A stretch of DNA of 64,000 nt from Symsagittifera roscoffensis (taxonomy: Eukaryota > Xenacoelomorpha > Acoela > Convolutidae), in NCBI RefSeq assembly GCF_963678635.1, contig NC_087066.1, positions 1,014,201 to 1,078,200 on the forward strand, given 5' to 3'. Below, piece by piece: positions 46,126 to 57,324 of this stretch (the first letter of the stretch is position 1; each line of letters begins with the position of its first letter). Below the pieces are notes generated by a model. The model was not told the DNA's origin. It did not search any database and worked only from the letters and a program-made list of their open reading frames with translations. The position numbers were made by a program, and so were the translations under genes.

Positions 46126-46591
46126 TTTCGAAAGAAAGCCGGAACCATAATGAGGCTGCTAATTGATGACTGAGTACAAGCCGTGTTCAGTTGAAACTTT
46201 CAACTGGCCTTCAGTGGACGGAGTAGAATGCACTATTTGGTCAGATCACACTCAGCAGATGTCGTTTGGCTACGCCTCACTTCATTTCGACACAGAACTA
46301 AACTAATACACGACACACTGCTTCACATTGCAGATAAACACAATACTTTCACAAAGTACTATCTCACAGTGGCCAACCATCTTTTTACAAATTAGGAAAT
46401 TAGTCGTCATTTCATTCGTAGCATCGTTGTTTTCTTGTTACTAAATTTTCGCATCAACTGAAGAAAGTTCTGGCGGATCAATAACTAATTTTGAATAGAA
46501 GCCAGAGTTGGATTTCACTCCTTTTTGCGTGACGAATTAAACCGGCTGTGAGAGAGTGTGTTCATTGCTCTGCGTGGAGTGTGCTGATAGC

Positions 46592-46984
46592 ATGGCGCTC
46601 ATTCTGGTTGCGGCTGCTGCTGCGGCTGCTGCCACTGCGGGTGGAGCGGGCATTAGGGGTTTTCTCAGGAAACGGAAGGAGGGTGATGGGGAGAGGGAGG
46701 GGGATGGGGAAGAAGGCTCAAGGGTGGCAGAGGGAATGAGCAGACATAGCAGTCTGGACGAGATAGACTTGAGTGAAGTGAGAGGAGCAGAAGCAGAAGC
46801 AGAATCAGTCTCCTCCTGCCTCTCTGCATTTCCACCTCCAGAGGAGGACAGAGAGGAGCAACATTCACACTATTCCACTGCTACTGTGGCTCTGTCGGAA
46901 GGAGGGCGAGAGGGAGGAGAAGGGGGAGCAGCGACTGACCACAGTAACAGCAGTGACACCATCCAGATGCACACAGTCGACTGA
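46592..46984 (+). CDS. Hypothetical small protein with N-terminal membrane segment
   Basis: 130 codons from an ATG in a strong context (AGC-ATG-G, A at -3) to TGA. Residues 2-24 are hydrophobic and Ala-rich, followed at once by FLRKRK, the charge pattern of a membrane anchor with its C-terminal part in the cytosol. The rest is Glu/Gly/Ser-rich with SRHSSLDEIDLSEV and PPPEEDREE. I recognise no family. The GC content matches the Staufen exons and contrasts with the AT-rich flanks, which supports real coding. The frame is open upstream only to 46,541. It may be a single-exon gene, or the last exon of a type I membrane protein whose earlier exons I cannot see. Confidence 0.5.
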   Translation: MALILVAAAAAAAATAGGAGIRGFLRKRKEGDGEREGDGEEGSRVAEGMSRHSSLDEIDLSEVRGAEAEAESVSSCLSAFPPPEEDREEQHSHYSTATVALSEGGREGGEGGAATDHSNSSDTIQMHTVD

Positions 46985-49900
46985 AGCAAGAGCGGAGAAA
47001 GAGAGCAGACGAACAAATCGCAAACACACCTACACTCAACTGAATCCCAACCAACTAAATGCAGAAAAAGAGTTGTCCAAATCGGACAGCGTCTTTTCTT
47101 TTGTCGTGTTCCGAACACTTCCCGCAGAATGAACGAGTTAAAATTGTATCCTACTGAATTGTTTTCAATTTTAAACTATCTCAACTTTTTTTACCCTAAG
47201 TATAGACTGCACAAGCGAAGTGCAGTGTTACAACTCGCATCAGCTTTCGACTGTACGTCATCATCATTTGTTCTACAAAAAATTGCTTCTAACGGTTAGT
47301 CAAACTATTCTTTAACGCTGGTGGCGCGAGATAGAAATTGATTTTCACCTGATGTACTATTTTAAGATCTCTATTTTTCTGAAGGAGCCTTTGGTGCCAA
47401 TACATACCATATTTAAGGAGAAAGCGCGTGCCAAAAAAGCGTTTTTTTTTCAAAATTTTGCCTGCGGTGCAGAAAGTTTGGTCAAAATATGGTCTTTTTG
47501 GTGATTCGTGGGAGCTCCGAAAATCAATTGGGTCGACCAAGAAAAAAGTCGATAAATTTTGAAATTAGGCATACATTTCTCAATTACTTTGCATTCAAAC
47601 GCAATTTACCAGTCTCCTAAAAATAGGTGGTCGGTAGCGGGGCTGTTCTCATGCGCAAAAACGTTTAATCGTTCGTTTCGAAACCTGTTTTTTTAGTTAG
47701 TTGTAAATTTAGCTACTCCGACTTTTAATTATCTTTTTTCCTTTACGCGGCTCAAAAGGTTTTGGCTTATATTATATCAGCGTAGCGCTTTAAAGAATTT
47801 GGCACATATGAACGATTTCTTGTTAAATTTGAAGTTTTTTCCGGCTCATTGTGTGTCTGCTCAGCTATTGTCGGCTTTTTTACTGCATTTTAGGTTGTAT
47901 TTTGAGGCTCAATTAGCATTCAATTGCCTTCTTGATATGTTTTTAATGAAGAGCGTTTATTTCCGACAAAATCAAGACAAAGATATGCAGAAATCAGTAT
48001 CGCCTCTGTGTGAATAATGTATTCTTATTGGCTGAGTACATTTTTGCTCTTTCGGTGCATCGTACATGAGAAATTCCCCAAATGTAGCTGGTATCCGTCA
48101 AATTGGACGACAGCTGTTAAGACGACAGCCGAAATCGATGGGACTTTACGACGAAGCTACGTAAAATTCTCCAATTTTTATTCTGAGAGAGATAAACTGC
48201 TAGCAATTGAATAAATCATTCTGACGGTTTTAACGCCCATTTATCGTCTAAAGGTGTTTTTCTTATTTTACTAAGGACATAGCCATACCCGAGTGTTTAA
48301 TTGCATTTGGGTTCAATTAGCAAATATTTGGGTTCAATTAGAGCAGTTCTGTGGCTCAAAAATCAGACAATTTCTTAGAACTTTAAGGGAACAGGACTAT
48401 AAGGATATGTGTCGATTAGCATGCCCATAAAAAATTGCTGTTTGAAGATTCGCTATTAAACGTAATTTTGCACACTTTGAACAATGCACAGACAGCCAAA
48501 GTTAATATTTTGAAATAATTTCGAAAACCATTTGATTCGTTTAGGAATTTAAAATTTTTCCCAATCTGAAAACACACCAAGCTGAAAAAACTAACGCATG
48601 CTAATGGGCACGCCTGCTAAATGCTACGCTACCTTTCTATAAAGAGGTATCACTTTCTGAATGCTTCCTGTTTCACATCCTCTATCAATTGCGCGGTCTT
48701 TCAGTAGACAACCTGGCTTTCATTCTCGTCGGAAAGTAGACAAAAAGTATATTTGGTAAAATAGATTCGAGATCAGAAAGCAAATATACTAAATAAAGTA
48801 TTACTTTTTTTATATCGTACGTTTGCTTTGTTTGGTTAATGTAATATTTGTCAATTTGCAAACTATTATGAGTACGGGGATATCTTCTTACTGATACATA
48901 AACTGTTTTGCGGTACTTCTCGAAAATATCCTTTTGAGCCAACTTTACTCTCGAATTTTGTAATACTAATTTGCGCTTCTTCTTGATCTTGTTTTTTTTT
49001 CAAAGCGTTCGCAACATCGCAATTCAAAAAGCATTTGAGCAAATCATTAAAACGCATTACAAATTTCCACATCACGTTCTTTGAGTTTTTTAAATTAGAA
49101 CCTCAAATATCGAGAGTATAAGTTGGCTTAAAAGGACATTTTCGAGAAGTCGCACATACAGTTTACGTAGCCGTAAGAAGACGACATCCGCGTATTCATA
49201 ATATTTTGTAAATTGACAAATATAACATTAACCAGTCATAATCAAGATAACAAAGCAAACGTACGATATAAAAAATATATATATTTTGTTTACTTACTAA
49301 CGAGTATGAAAGCCTGGTTGTCTAATTAAAGACCGCGCAATTGATAGTGGATGTGAAACAACGAGCATACAAAAAGTGATACCTCTTTATAGAAAGGTAG
49401 CGTAGCAATTAGTACCTACCCGTTAGCATGCGTTTTTTTTTAGCTGGGTGTGTTTTCAGAAGGAAAAACTTCGACTGTGTGTGCATTGTCCGAAAGATTC
49501 AAAAGTTTTGATGAAATTATATCGCAAATTAATTTTCTTTAGACAAGCTCGAACTAATTACAGCTAAAAGAAAGTATAAAAAAAATTGTTTATGCTTCAA
49601 AATATGGTTTGTCCAACAAAAACTGTTTTGGATAAATATATTACAACTAGAGCTTTTTGTTTTTAGAAAAAAGGCAAATTCATTGAAGCCTTCGATTGTC
49701 TAGATAAATCTAAAAACAAAATAAAACAAAGATAGCCGGTTACTGTTCAAGTAGCACAGAATGTTCCGACCATAGTCTTTAAAAAAACTACGGTTTAGAA
49801 AGTTTTTTTTCCAAGTAAGTGTAATTTTTCTGCTGGCTGTGATAAAAGGACCTCACGTAAAAACAAAATTTAAGCCCGTTAGAAAGTCATAATAAAATAA

Positions 49901-52900
49901 GCAGATTGGACAAAAATTTTCACAAAAAAATGAAAAGAAAAATTTGAAAAAAAAAATTCAAAAATTTTCAGGTTCCCAAAATGAAGCTAAAAACTGCAAA
50001 CACTAGTTTTATTTTCTTAAAATTAAATTCTAAGCTCTTAAATTGGGATAATTCATCTGTTGTAGGCATGCTTGCTTCTTTGTTCACTCGAAAGACGAAA
50101 TATCAAAATCTTTAAACCTACTGTTCTCGACACCGAGGAAAGTTTTTGAAAATTTCATGGTGGTTTGATTCACGACTAAAAAGGCTTTAATATGATATTT
50201 CACTCAATCCAGTCCAATTGTTATTTGAGGTACCTGATTTTGCGTGTAAAACTAGAAAAAAATAAAGTAATGTCTTTATCCCAAACTGCTCTTGTTGAGT
50301 ATTCAAGTTTGAGATACAAAAGTTTTTTTTCCAAGGTATTTCGCCTTATAAGCCTCCAATTAGTTATCACTTAAATTCAAATTTTTATGAGCGACGTACG
50401 TTCATTTTGAGAAACTCGATTAACAGTCCCAGTTTGCAGTTTGAAATCAGTTTTTGAAACTAAAAACCACTTGCCGTCATTATCCGCAAATTAGTTTTTT
50501 TTTGAAAATTGATATTTGCTTCCAATTCAGAAAAAAAAATGAAACACACTAGAGAAAGTCAAAAGAAAAACCAATAAAAAACCAAGAAAGGTCAATAAAC
50601 TGAAGGCGACTGAAAAAAGAAGCCTTTTTCTGAGAAATTTCAAATTTTGAAATTTAACGCACTTTATGAAATTCAAAAAACCTTTATGAGTGAAAAAGCT
50701 GACGCTTAGATTCGCACGACTTGCGATACAAAACAAGCAAAACATGGCAAGCAAGCTGACAGAAAAAGAACTAAAATTTGTGAAGTAGAAGAAATAGCTT
50801 AAGAAGTGACCCGAATGAAAAAACTAGATTATTGGATAAACTTATGATTCTGCTTTTTTTTAAACTAGAAAACTTTTTTCATTTTTGAAACTAGAACAAT
50901 TGGCGTAAATTCGATCAGCAAAAAAATCAAACTCGATTTTGAACCTTTTGTAAAAACCTTTCTTAAAAAAAGAACAGGACAGTGCCGTCAGTTCTTTCAT
51001 TAAAATATGTCGGTCAAACCATCAGAATAGAAACTTGAGAGAAAGCTAATAATAAATTTATTTTTGTAAAATAAATTAATGAAACTGAATTTATTTTTTC
51101 ATCATCAAATTTTACATAAAGTAGTCGTTTTGCAATAATTTCTGACACAAACAATAAATTGATGGTTTTAAAAGCATTTTTAAAGAGAAAAGAAAAATTA
51201 TGGCCTGGAAGCAAAAACAAAATAAATATGAGTTTCATGATCTAACCTTCAAAAACCCTTCATAGGTGACTTTTTAGACAAAAATTAACTCAACTTGAGA
51301 AAACTGAACGAATATATATTTTTAGATTTCCCGAGATATCTGAAAAATATCTGACTATGCTTTTTTTTAATTTGTGAAAGTTTCAGAAATTTTGACTATA
51401 TCACTTTTGAACTTTTGATGATGCCTGCAGAGTTTATAGCTGCAGTAAGATAGGCTTCAAACAGAACTCGTTGCCTTCATCACTCAAACAGTTTTTTTAA
51501 GGCGCAGCCTAATGTTTTTGCTGACCGAAAACCTTTCGAAAAATAGTGCCTTCAAAACTTTCAATCCGTCTGTGGGGACTCCATACTGTTTGAAAAAAAT
51601 TATTCAAGATTTCAATTATATGCTTATTTTGGTGCTATACACAAATTTAATTCTCACTAATCAGACTTTCTAGCCAAAATAAACCCATTTTAAAGAATAT
51701 TTAGCTCCTTGATTGCTCTCGAAAACGTCTATGATTGAGTGGTTGCAGGAGTTAGAAAAAGGGTTGTTGAATAAGCGGAAATTTAAGCATGAGGAATCTT
51801 TGCACGTAGAACATGAAGATATCAGAGTGGTAAATAACATAAGCGAATATCCACGATTTTTTTTCAAAAAGCTGCATGATTATGAGCATGACCTGCTGAT
51901 TAATCCAAAAAAAATTATACAGGATTGTAGCAACAAGTCAATGAATGGGAACATAGTAAAATATGAGCGATTTGCATAAAACGCAGAATCTATCCTTCAA
52001 AAGTACTTTCAATAGCATAGTCAGCCTTTTCTGGGTGAAAAAAGCGAACATGAGCTTAACACCAATTGCGATACAAAAACAAAACAAAGCATGGGAAGCA
52101 AGCCGACAGAGAGTGAGACAATAATTGTGAAGTCGAAGAAGTAGTTTATGAAGTGCCAAGAAAACTCATGAAGTGTCGAAAATTCTCTACGTTTTTCTCG
52201 GTTGCCTTAATTGAAACTCATTTTGAGAAATGTCAAGTGAGACAACTGCAAGTAGCCATTTATGGTTAAAAAACGAAGCGGTAACATAGCCCGACAATAC
52301 TTAAGCAGATGTCCTCTAAAATTTTTCATTTCAAAGTAACTTCTACACACCAGCAACCGTTAGGCGACAATTCGTAACTGGCGACAATTCGTAACAAGCG
52401 ACAATTCTTAACAGTAGATTAAGCGGAAACACTCGAAAATTCCTCTCGCAAAATATGTTGGCAAAACTATTCAGCGATTCTGTTAGAAATTTTATATTTG
52501 CAAAACGTCAATTCCAATTTCGTAACCATTGCCAACTAGAAACGTTTTTCGTAACCATTGCCAACTAGAAACGTTAATTAATTGACCCGAATGCAAACTC
52601 TAGACAAGGAATAAACTCTTATTATTGCAGTGGGAAACTTAAGTTCCTCTCTGAAGTTAAGTCATTCACGTCCAGTAAAACAGCAAAAATTCAAACTAAA
52701 ATGTAGATATTTTTTCAAAGTTTATCCTAAAAAAATTGATAGAACAAATTGTCACTACGTTTAATAAAAATGAGTGAATATAATTATATATTCAAAAAAA
52801 AACCTGAAAAACTATGTCATCAAAACTTAAAAGTGAACAGACGCTTCGCGATACTTTCTGGCAAAGCCAACAAGTAATTGGGAAAGTGCCAAAAAGCTGA

Positions 52901-53184
52901 TCGAAAAAAACTTTGATTTTTTAAGGGAAATTTTAGAGAAAAAAATTTAAGCTGGAATCAAAAAAAATATATGAAATTTAGAAGCTCTCTTTTCAATAGT
53001 GACTTTTTTTGATAAAAAGTAACCCAATTTGAAAAAGCTGGAGGTATAGATGTTTTTGAAATTTTGCTGGGAAAATTAAAAACTAAATTACTTTTTCGAA
53101 ATACATTTTCGAGAGAGTAATTAAATAATTAAATGTAAATTTAGTAGTTTTTTTGTCTCATTGGTGTGATTTTTTATTAGTTAT
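46985..53184. other. AT-rich noncoding stretch
   Basis: No gene visible. It contains the foldback element at 48,482-49,490. Related blocks with TTGCGATACAAAACAAGCAA and AAGCAAGCTGACAG occur near 50,720-50,820 and 52,060-52,160, and more weakly near 62,890. Short tandem pieces lie at 52,355-52,410 (GGCGACAATTCGTAAC three times) and 52,519-52,575 (CGTAACCATTGCCAACTAGA twice). 47,160-48,480 and 49,500-50,680 show nothing I can name. Confidence 0.55.
48482..49490. mobile_element. Foldback element, ~1 kb, long inverted arms
   Basis: The left arm (about 48,482-48,962) and right arm (about 49,110-49,490) are reverse complements with gaps. Matching blocks include CTGAAAACACACCAAGC against GCTGGGTGTGTTTTCAG, and GCTACGCTACCTTTCTATAA with its complement near 49,390. 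ATCAATTGCGCGGTCTTT and its complement near 49,335 also match, as does the block GCAAACGTACGATAT. The unique centre is about 150 bp. There is no coding frame. No target-site duplication was found, so the exact ends and class are open. Confidence 0.75.
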
Positions 53185-53485
53185 TGTGATAACTAACTGA
53201 ACCTCTAAGGTTTTATGATGAAAACTGAAGTGGTTTCAAAGGATTAATTTAACCGTTGAGCCGCATTGTTTTTCTTTAGTTAGTTTCCGATTTTGACTGT
53301 GTACGGATTCACAGATCTGAGAGAGAATGAATCTCTATCTTTGCAATAAAGGTCGTGTAGAGTTGACCTTGGTTATTTATAATAACGTACTATAATTTAC
53401 AGATAACAATATGAATAGCACGTTCAAGGCCATTATATGATTACTGCATGGTTACTGCAATTGCAGTAGTAGTTGCGGTACCACA
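53185..53485 (-). repeat. 3' LTR of the gypsy-type element (301 bp)
   Basis: On the plus strand it starts TGTGATAAC and ends GGTACCACA, so in element (minus) orientation it runs TGTGGTACC to GTTATCACA with the expected TG...CA ends. Next to it on the inner side lies the purine-rich GAGGGGGTA (minus strand), the usual polypurine tract. Its first 279 bp match 60,192-60,470 with three substitutions. Confidence 0.9.
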
Positions 53486-53502
53486 TACCCCCTCGGCCAA
53501 GA
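53486..53502 (-). promoter_or_regulatory. Polypurine tract of the retrotransposon
   Basis: On the minus strand GGCCGAGGGGGTA directly precedes the 3' LTR. In LTR elements this site primes plus-strand DNA synthesis. Its position also decides the LTR boundary: a shorter LTR ending at 53,463 would leave no purine tract beside it. Confidence 0.7.
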
Positions 53503-53604
53503 AAAATTTTTATAATACGTTATCAAATTTTTAATAATAATACTGAATAGGAGTTTTAATACTCAGTTTAAGGAGTTTTTCATCTTTTTCGATTTGATTT
53601 ATAG

Positions 53605-54830
53605 TCACTTTCCCTCTCTTTCCTCGTGTTCTTCTTCGAAATTTAGTGGGATTCGCCACTCCGCGTTCCACGATCGGTTTATGTTGAGAGCCTCGCTGCC
53701 AAACTTTCTTCGGAAAAGGTGCTTCTCAAGCAGACCAAATTTGGTTTCCACCGAATTCGACGCCCCGGGTCTGAAGTTTGCTAACTTAATTCGGTATGCT
53801 TCAAGTGCGGCTCGATTTAAATCTAGTAGATCGTTTTGATACGAGATTGACTTCACCGAATGCTTAATCGGATTTCCGTATCTGGTTGGCCCCTTCTTGG
53901 CTATTCCGCTCTTACGGACCGATGTTTCCTCAACCTCTGATTCATCCGAGAACCCCGGAGGATTCATAGATTCTTCTTCGACTTCTGCGTCCTCTTTAGA
54001 TTGCAAAATCTCTGCCGCCGTGGGTTGCACTCCGCGTTCGAGTACTTGGTCAGCTAACCGATTCCAGTCATTCGCCGAGAGATCTTTACTATTGAATGTG
54101 TCGAGAATTGTTTCTGGAGATGTATTGCGTGAGATTTCTTTCTTGTTTCTCGTATTGCAGTGTGTATTAGAGGTCGAATTTGGTATGTCTCTTGTGTTGG
54201 ACGAGCACGCCTGATCTTCCGCTTGAGGTTCTGGCACTTCTGCTGCCGTCGCAGCATTTTTATTTTGAAAAGTGCTTTGTTGAGCATCTTTGACCACCTT
54301 TGCCTTGGGTTTTGTGGCAAATGGGCCAGCCAAGTTTGGCTTTGCTCTTCGGACTGCTAGATTTAGTCCACCGCCTTGCAGAATGTCTTTTGACGTGACC
54401 ACCGACGGGCTGTCCTGAAATTTCAGCTTTGCATCAGCTGGAACTATGCTTTGCTGCTCTAGCAGTAATTCCTCGTCCGACTGACTAATTTCGGCCTCGT
54501 CCTGTTCGTTCGCCTGTCGCTTAGATTGCCTCTGCTGCTTATTCTTAGGCTCTTCTCCTGTTGGGGAACGCCTGTTGTTGCTTTTCTCTTTATCTGGAAC
54601 AGCAACCTTAACTTTGGCGATGTCACTCTTTCGGTAAATGGACCCTGCTGCTGTTTTGACCGTGGAGGGCGTTTCGGTCACGACTCTTCCTTTCAATGGC
54701 TTCATCAGGGCTTTACCATTTTTCCTCCCCTCGTCCTTTCTAATCAGGATTGGGGACGACTGGCGTTGACTGAAGATGGTTTCTGGCTTGTCTTCAATGA
54801 ACCCACGATTTACACGAATACAGCATTTCC
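53605..54830 (-). pseudogene. pol: pol C-terminal region (after integrase core), frame-shifted
   Basis: A continuous frame of about 400 codons. It starts upstream of the ATG at 54,705, near 54,830, where it departs from the frame of the integrase part. It begins with a segment like the beta-rich integrase C-terminus of gypsy elements (GRVVTETPSTVKTAAGSIYR), followed by a charged, Gln/Glu/Lys-rich low-complexity stretch. A conserved-looking end follows, with TRYGNPIKHSV and LDLNRAALEAYRIKLANF. There is no signal peptide or membrane segment, so it is not an envelope gene. In the intact element this would be the tail of Pol. Confidence 0.7.
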
Positions 54831-56690
54831 TTGCATAATTCGGGGTTAATGGTACTCGTCTCGTCCACCGTACGCCTTAGGTCATTAGCAGATGTATCGC
54901 GACGTGTTTGATTCCATCTGGCATTGGCTTCTAGAAGCTCTTTCAGGGCCCGCGCTCTTGCCCGATCCTTTGCCATGTCTTCTTGTTGCTTGAATAGTGG
55001 ACTCACGTCTCGGCTATTTTGTCCCTTTCGGACAATCTTTAGATTATCGCGAGACTGATCGATTCGCTTTTTAAGTTGGGAGGCCGTCAGAGCTGAACGT
55101 TCTAGGTGTTCCTTATCTAAACGATCAGAGTTTCGTAAAAACCTATCACTGAGAATTTTAAATTCTGTTTTTGGCAATCTCCCAAAATGAGCCTCAAATG
55201 GCGACATTCTAATTGTCTTGTTTACTCCAACGGAGGTCACGAAGTATCGTACTAAGGCATAATTTTATTGATGTTACGTTTTCATCGAGTAACATTACCC
55301 CAACCTTCTTTTGATAGTTTGTATAGTGCGTTCCACTAAGCCGCATCCGCGATGGTCACCCACTGGACAAAATTTTTGTTCAGTGTTATTGTCGGAACAA
55401 AATTTTCTCATTGATTTGCCCTTAAACCCGGAAAATTGATCCGTTCTAACTGATTCGGGTATCCCATGTATATCAATATATGAGCGAAGAACTTTTATCG
55501 ATGACTTTCCCCCTGTTGATTTAGTGATTTTCACTGACGGAAATTTTGAATACCTATCTATTGCTACCAACAGATAAATTTTTTTTCCTTTGTAATCTTC
55601 AAATGGACCCGCGTAGTCTAACTGAACTTCTTGACCTGGCTGCGTCAGCAGAGGAAGGGGCTTTGTAGCGTTTTTTGGTATGATGTATTTTGCATTTTTA
55701 TCGTAGCGGGTGCAGCTTCTGCATTCCTCTGCAAGATTGACGATGTCCTTGTGCATGTGCGGCCACCACAGGTATTTCGACACATCAAGCATCGCTTCCT
55801 GGCCTGGGTGACCGCGGTGGATCCTCTTCAGCACCGCCAAGCGCAATTGTTCCGGAACAGCTAGTCGGTTGTCAACCAGTATACAGTCGTCCACGACTGA
55901 AAGTTGATACCAGAGAGGATTAGTATACGGGCCCATCAACTCGAAGCTGTATCGGTCATTCCTCTCAATCACCCGCCGCAATCTATCCATCCAAATGTCC
56001 TCTGATATCAATTCCGCTAAGAGGCTTCTATCAAACAGCTTGGTGAGGTTGTCCAGGCAGATTTCTGTACTCATATCTCTTTGATGCGATCTACCTCTTC
56101 TGGAATCGTGACCTGTTTTGTCTTTCTTAATTATGCTGACTTCTGGAGTTTCCGGGGGGCTTTCAGCTGTAAGGTCCACTTCAATGATTTGGGGATTTCC
56201 TCTCTGGGTATTGAATTCCAATGATTGGTCACTTCTGTTCAGATCGTCCAGGACTGTCCGTGCTTCTAATTCTAGTAAGCTTTCTGGGTTATTTGGTTTT
56301 TTTGCCCCCATGAGATCCCAAAATGACATCAGAGTTGTTTCACTATTTCCTGCTGCATTTCCGGATGAGATTTCTTTGCATCCTTTAGACTTGACTGGCT
56401 TTCTTACTGTCCGCCACTCAACCTGGGGTACATCTGACTCGGAATCGTCTGACTCTTGCCTACTGCACGCAGCACCTATCTTAACCATCCTTGTTCGGGA
56501 GAAGGTGGTTTCCGTCACTTGTTCTGTTAGTTCGTCCTCCCTTCGATTTTCATTCTGTCTGTTTGACGTTTTCTTTGATTTTCCTGAATCGCTTTTCTCC
56601 ATTTCTGCTTCCAACGCCGCCTTTGTGAAATCCGCTGATTGTTTTAAATTCGAGATATTTTTTTGATAGAAATTATGTTAAATTTTGATT
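54794..56690 (-). pseudogene. pol: pol integrase region, disrupted
   Basis: Integrase inserts the cDNA copy into the host genome. Reading from the right: a Glu/Ser/Lys-rich spacer of about 270 residues, the zinc-binding part (IHRGHPGQ ... CRSC), then the catalytic core with D in VQLDYAGPF, D in SVRTDQFSGF and E in GLVERTIQ. The last two are separated by 35 residues, the DD35E pattern. The frame stops at 55,295-55,297. About 40 bp are open only in another frame, and the original frame resumes by about 55,255 (MSPFEAHFGR), which implies two compensating indels. A second frame change lies near 54,810. The active-site residues are intact, but no full protein could be made. Confidence 0.85.
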
Positions 56691-57324
56691 TATCGACCAA
56701 CTGTTTCTCACGAGCTAATTTGTCCAATGTGTTTTTCTTATTCTGATCTGTTTGAAAACTTGAGTTTTGACCGTTTTCGTTCCGGTCGAGCTTTGTCCGG
56801 TTTTGAACAAATTGGTTGTCATGGCAACCGCGTGATGAGCTGTTTTTACAGTCGTTAGTTTCTCTTGTTATTCTAGAATGTTCTAGAATGTTGATAGCAC
56901 TATTTTGATTTGTTTCACTAAACCGACTGCTTAAACAGTCGAGTGCTTTATGAAAACTTTCAATAGACGTCACTACAAATCTCTCATCCAGTTCCGATTC
57001 CGGCCAGGGTTCTCCATTAGGTTCCCTTGACAAATAATCAACAATACCCATATCCCTTCCTGGAATATGAGTAATTGTAAATTGATAAGGTAGTAATCGG
57101 TCAACCCACCTGGTTAGTCGAGATTGATACGTTTTATTCGATCTATGTTCCCCCAAAGCAGATGTTAACGCCTTATGATGAGTTGCTATGACAAATTCTT
57201 TCCCCAGTAAGTAGTGTTTGAAACGATCTAACGCCCAAACGACTGCTAGCAGTTCGAGTTCATTGGTAGAATATTTTTGTTCTTGGGAATTTAGATACCG
57301 GGATGCAAATGCAATCGGTATTCA
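56644..57324 (-). pseudogene. pol: pol RNase H region with stop codon and lost catalytic Asp
   Basis: Continues the gag-pol frame after an in-frame TGA (57,322-57,324). RNase H removes the RNA strand during reverse transcription. The first Asp (KCDASHSGLG) lies before the stop, the Glu is in TNELELLAVVWAL, and the last Asp is in VDYLSREP. The third acidic position, normally in TDHK, reads THHK (57,178-57,180), a likely Asp-to-His change. The frame then runs through a charged linker and ends at 56,644, just after a run of seven A (plus-strand T at 56,658-56,664), where the reading shifts by one base to reach integrase. Confidence 0.85.

Larger units (their letters stand above)
42188..46591. 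other. Noncoding stretch after staufen: 3' UTR/intergenic, old repeats
   Basis: Holds two GAGTAATGAACG-family copies (42,262-42,715), a doubtful open frame (43,390-43,839), a candidate AATAAA at about 43,997, and an old inverted-repeat structure (44,930-46,125). The parts 42,720-43,370 and 44,000-44,930 show nothing I can name. Confidence 0.6.

Noticed and set aside
53185-53463. LTR defined as the 279-bp exact match only
   Set aside because: Ending there leaves no TG...CA terminus beside a polypurine tract; extending to 53,485 gives both.
53605-54705. Envelope gene of an errantivirus-like element
   Set aside because: No signal peptide, membrane segment or Cys pattern; its start resembles an integrase C-terminus and it reads as a continuation of Pol.
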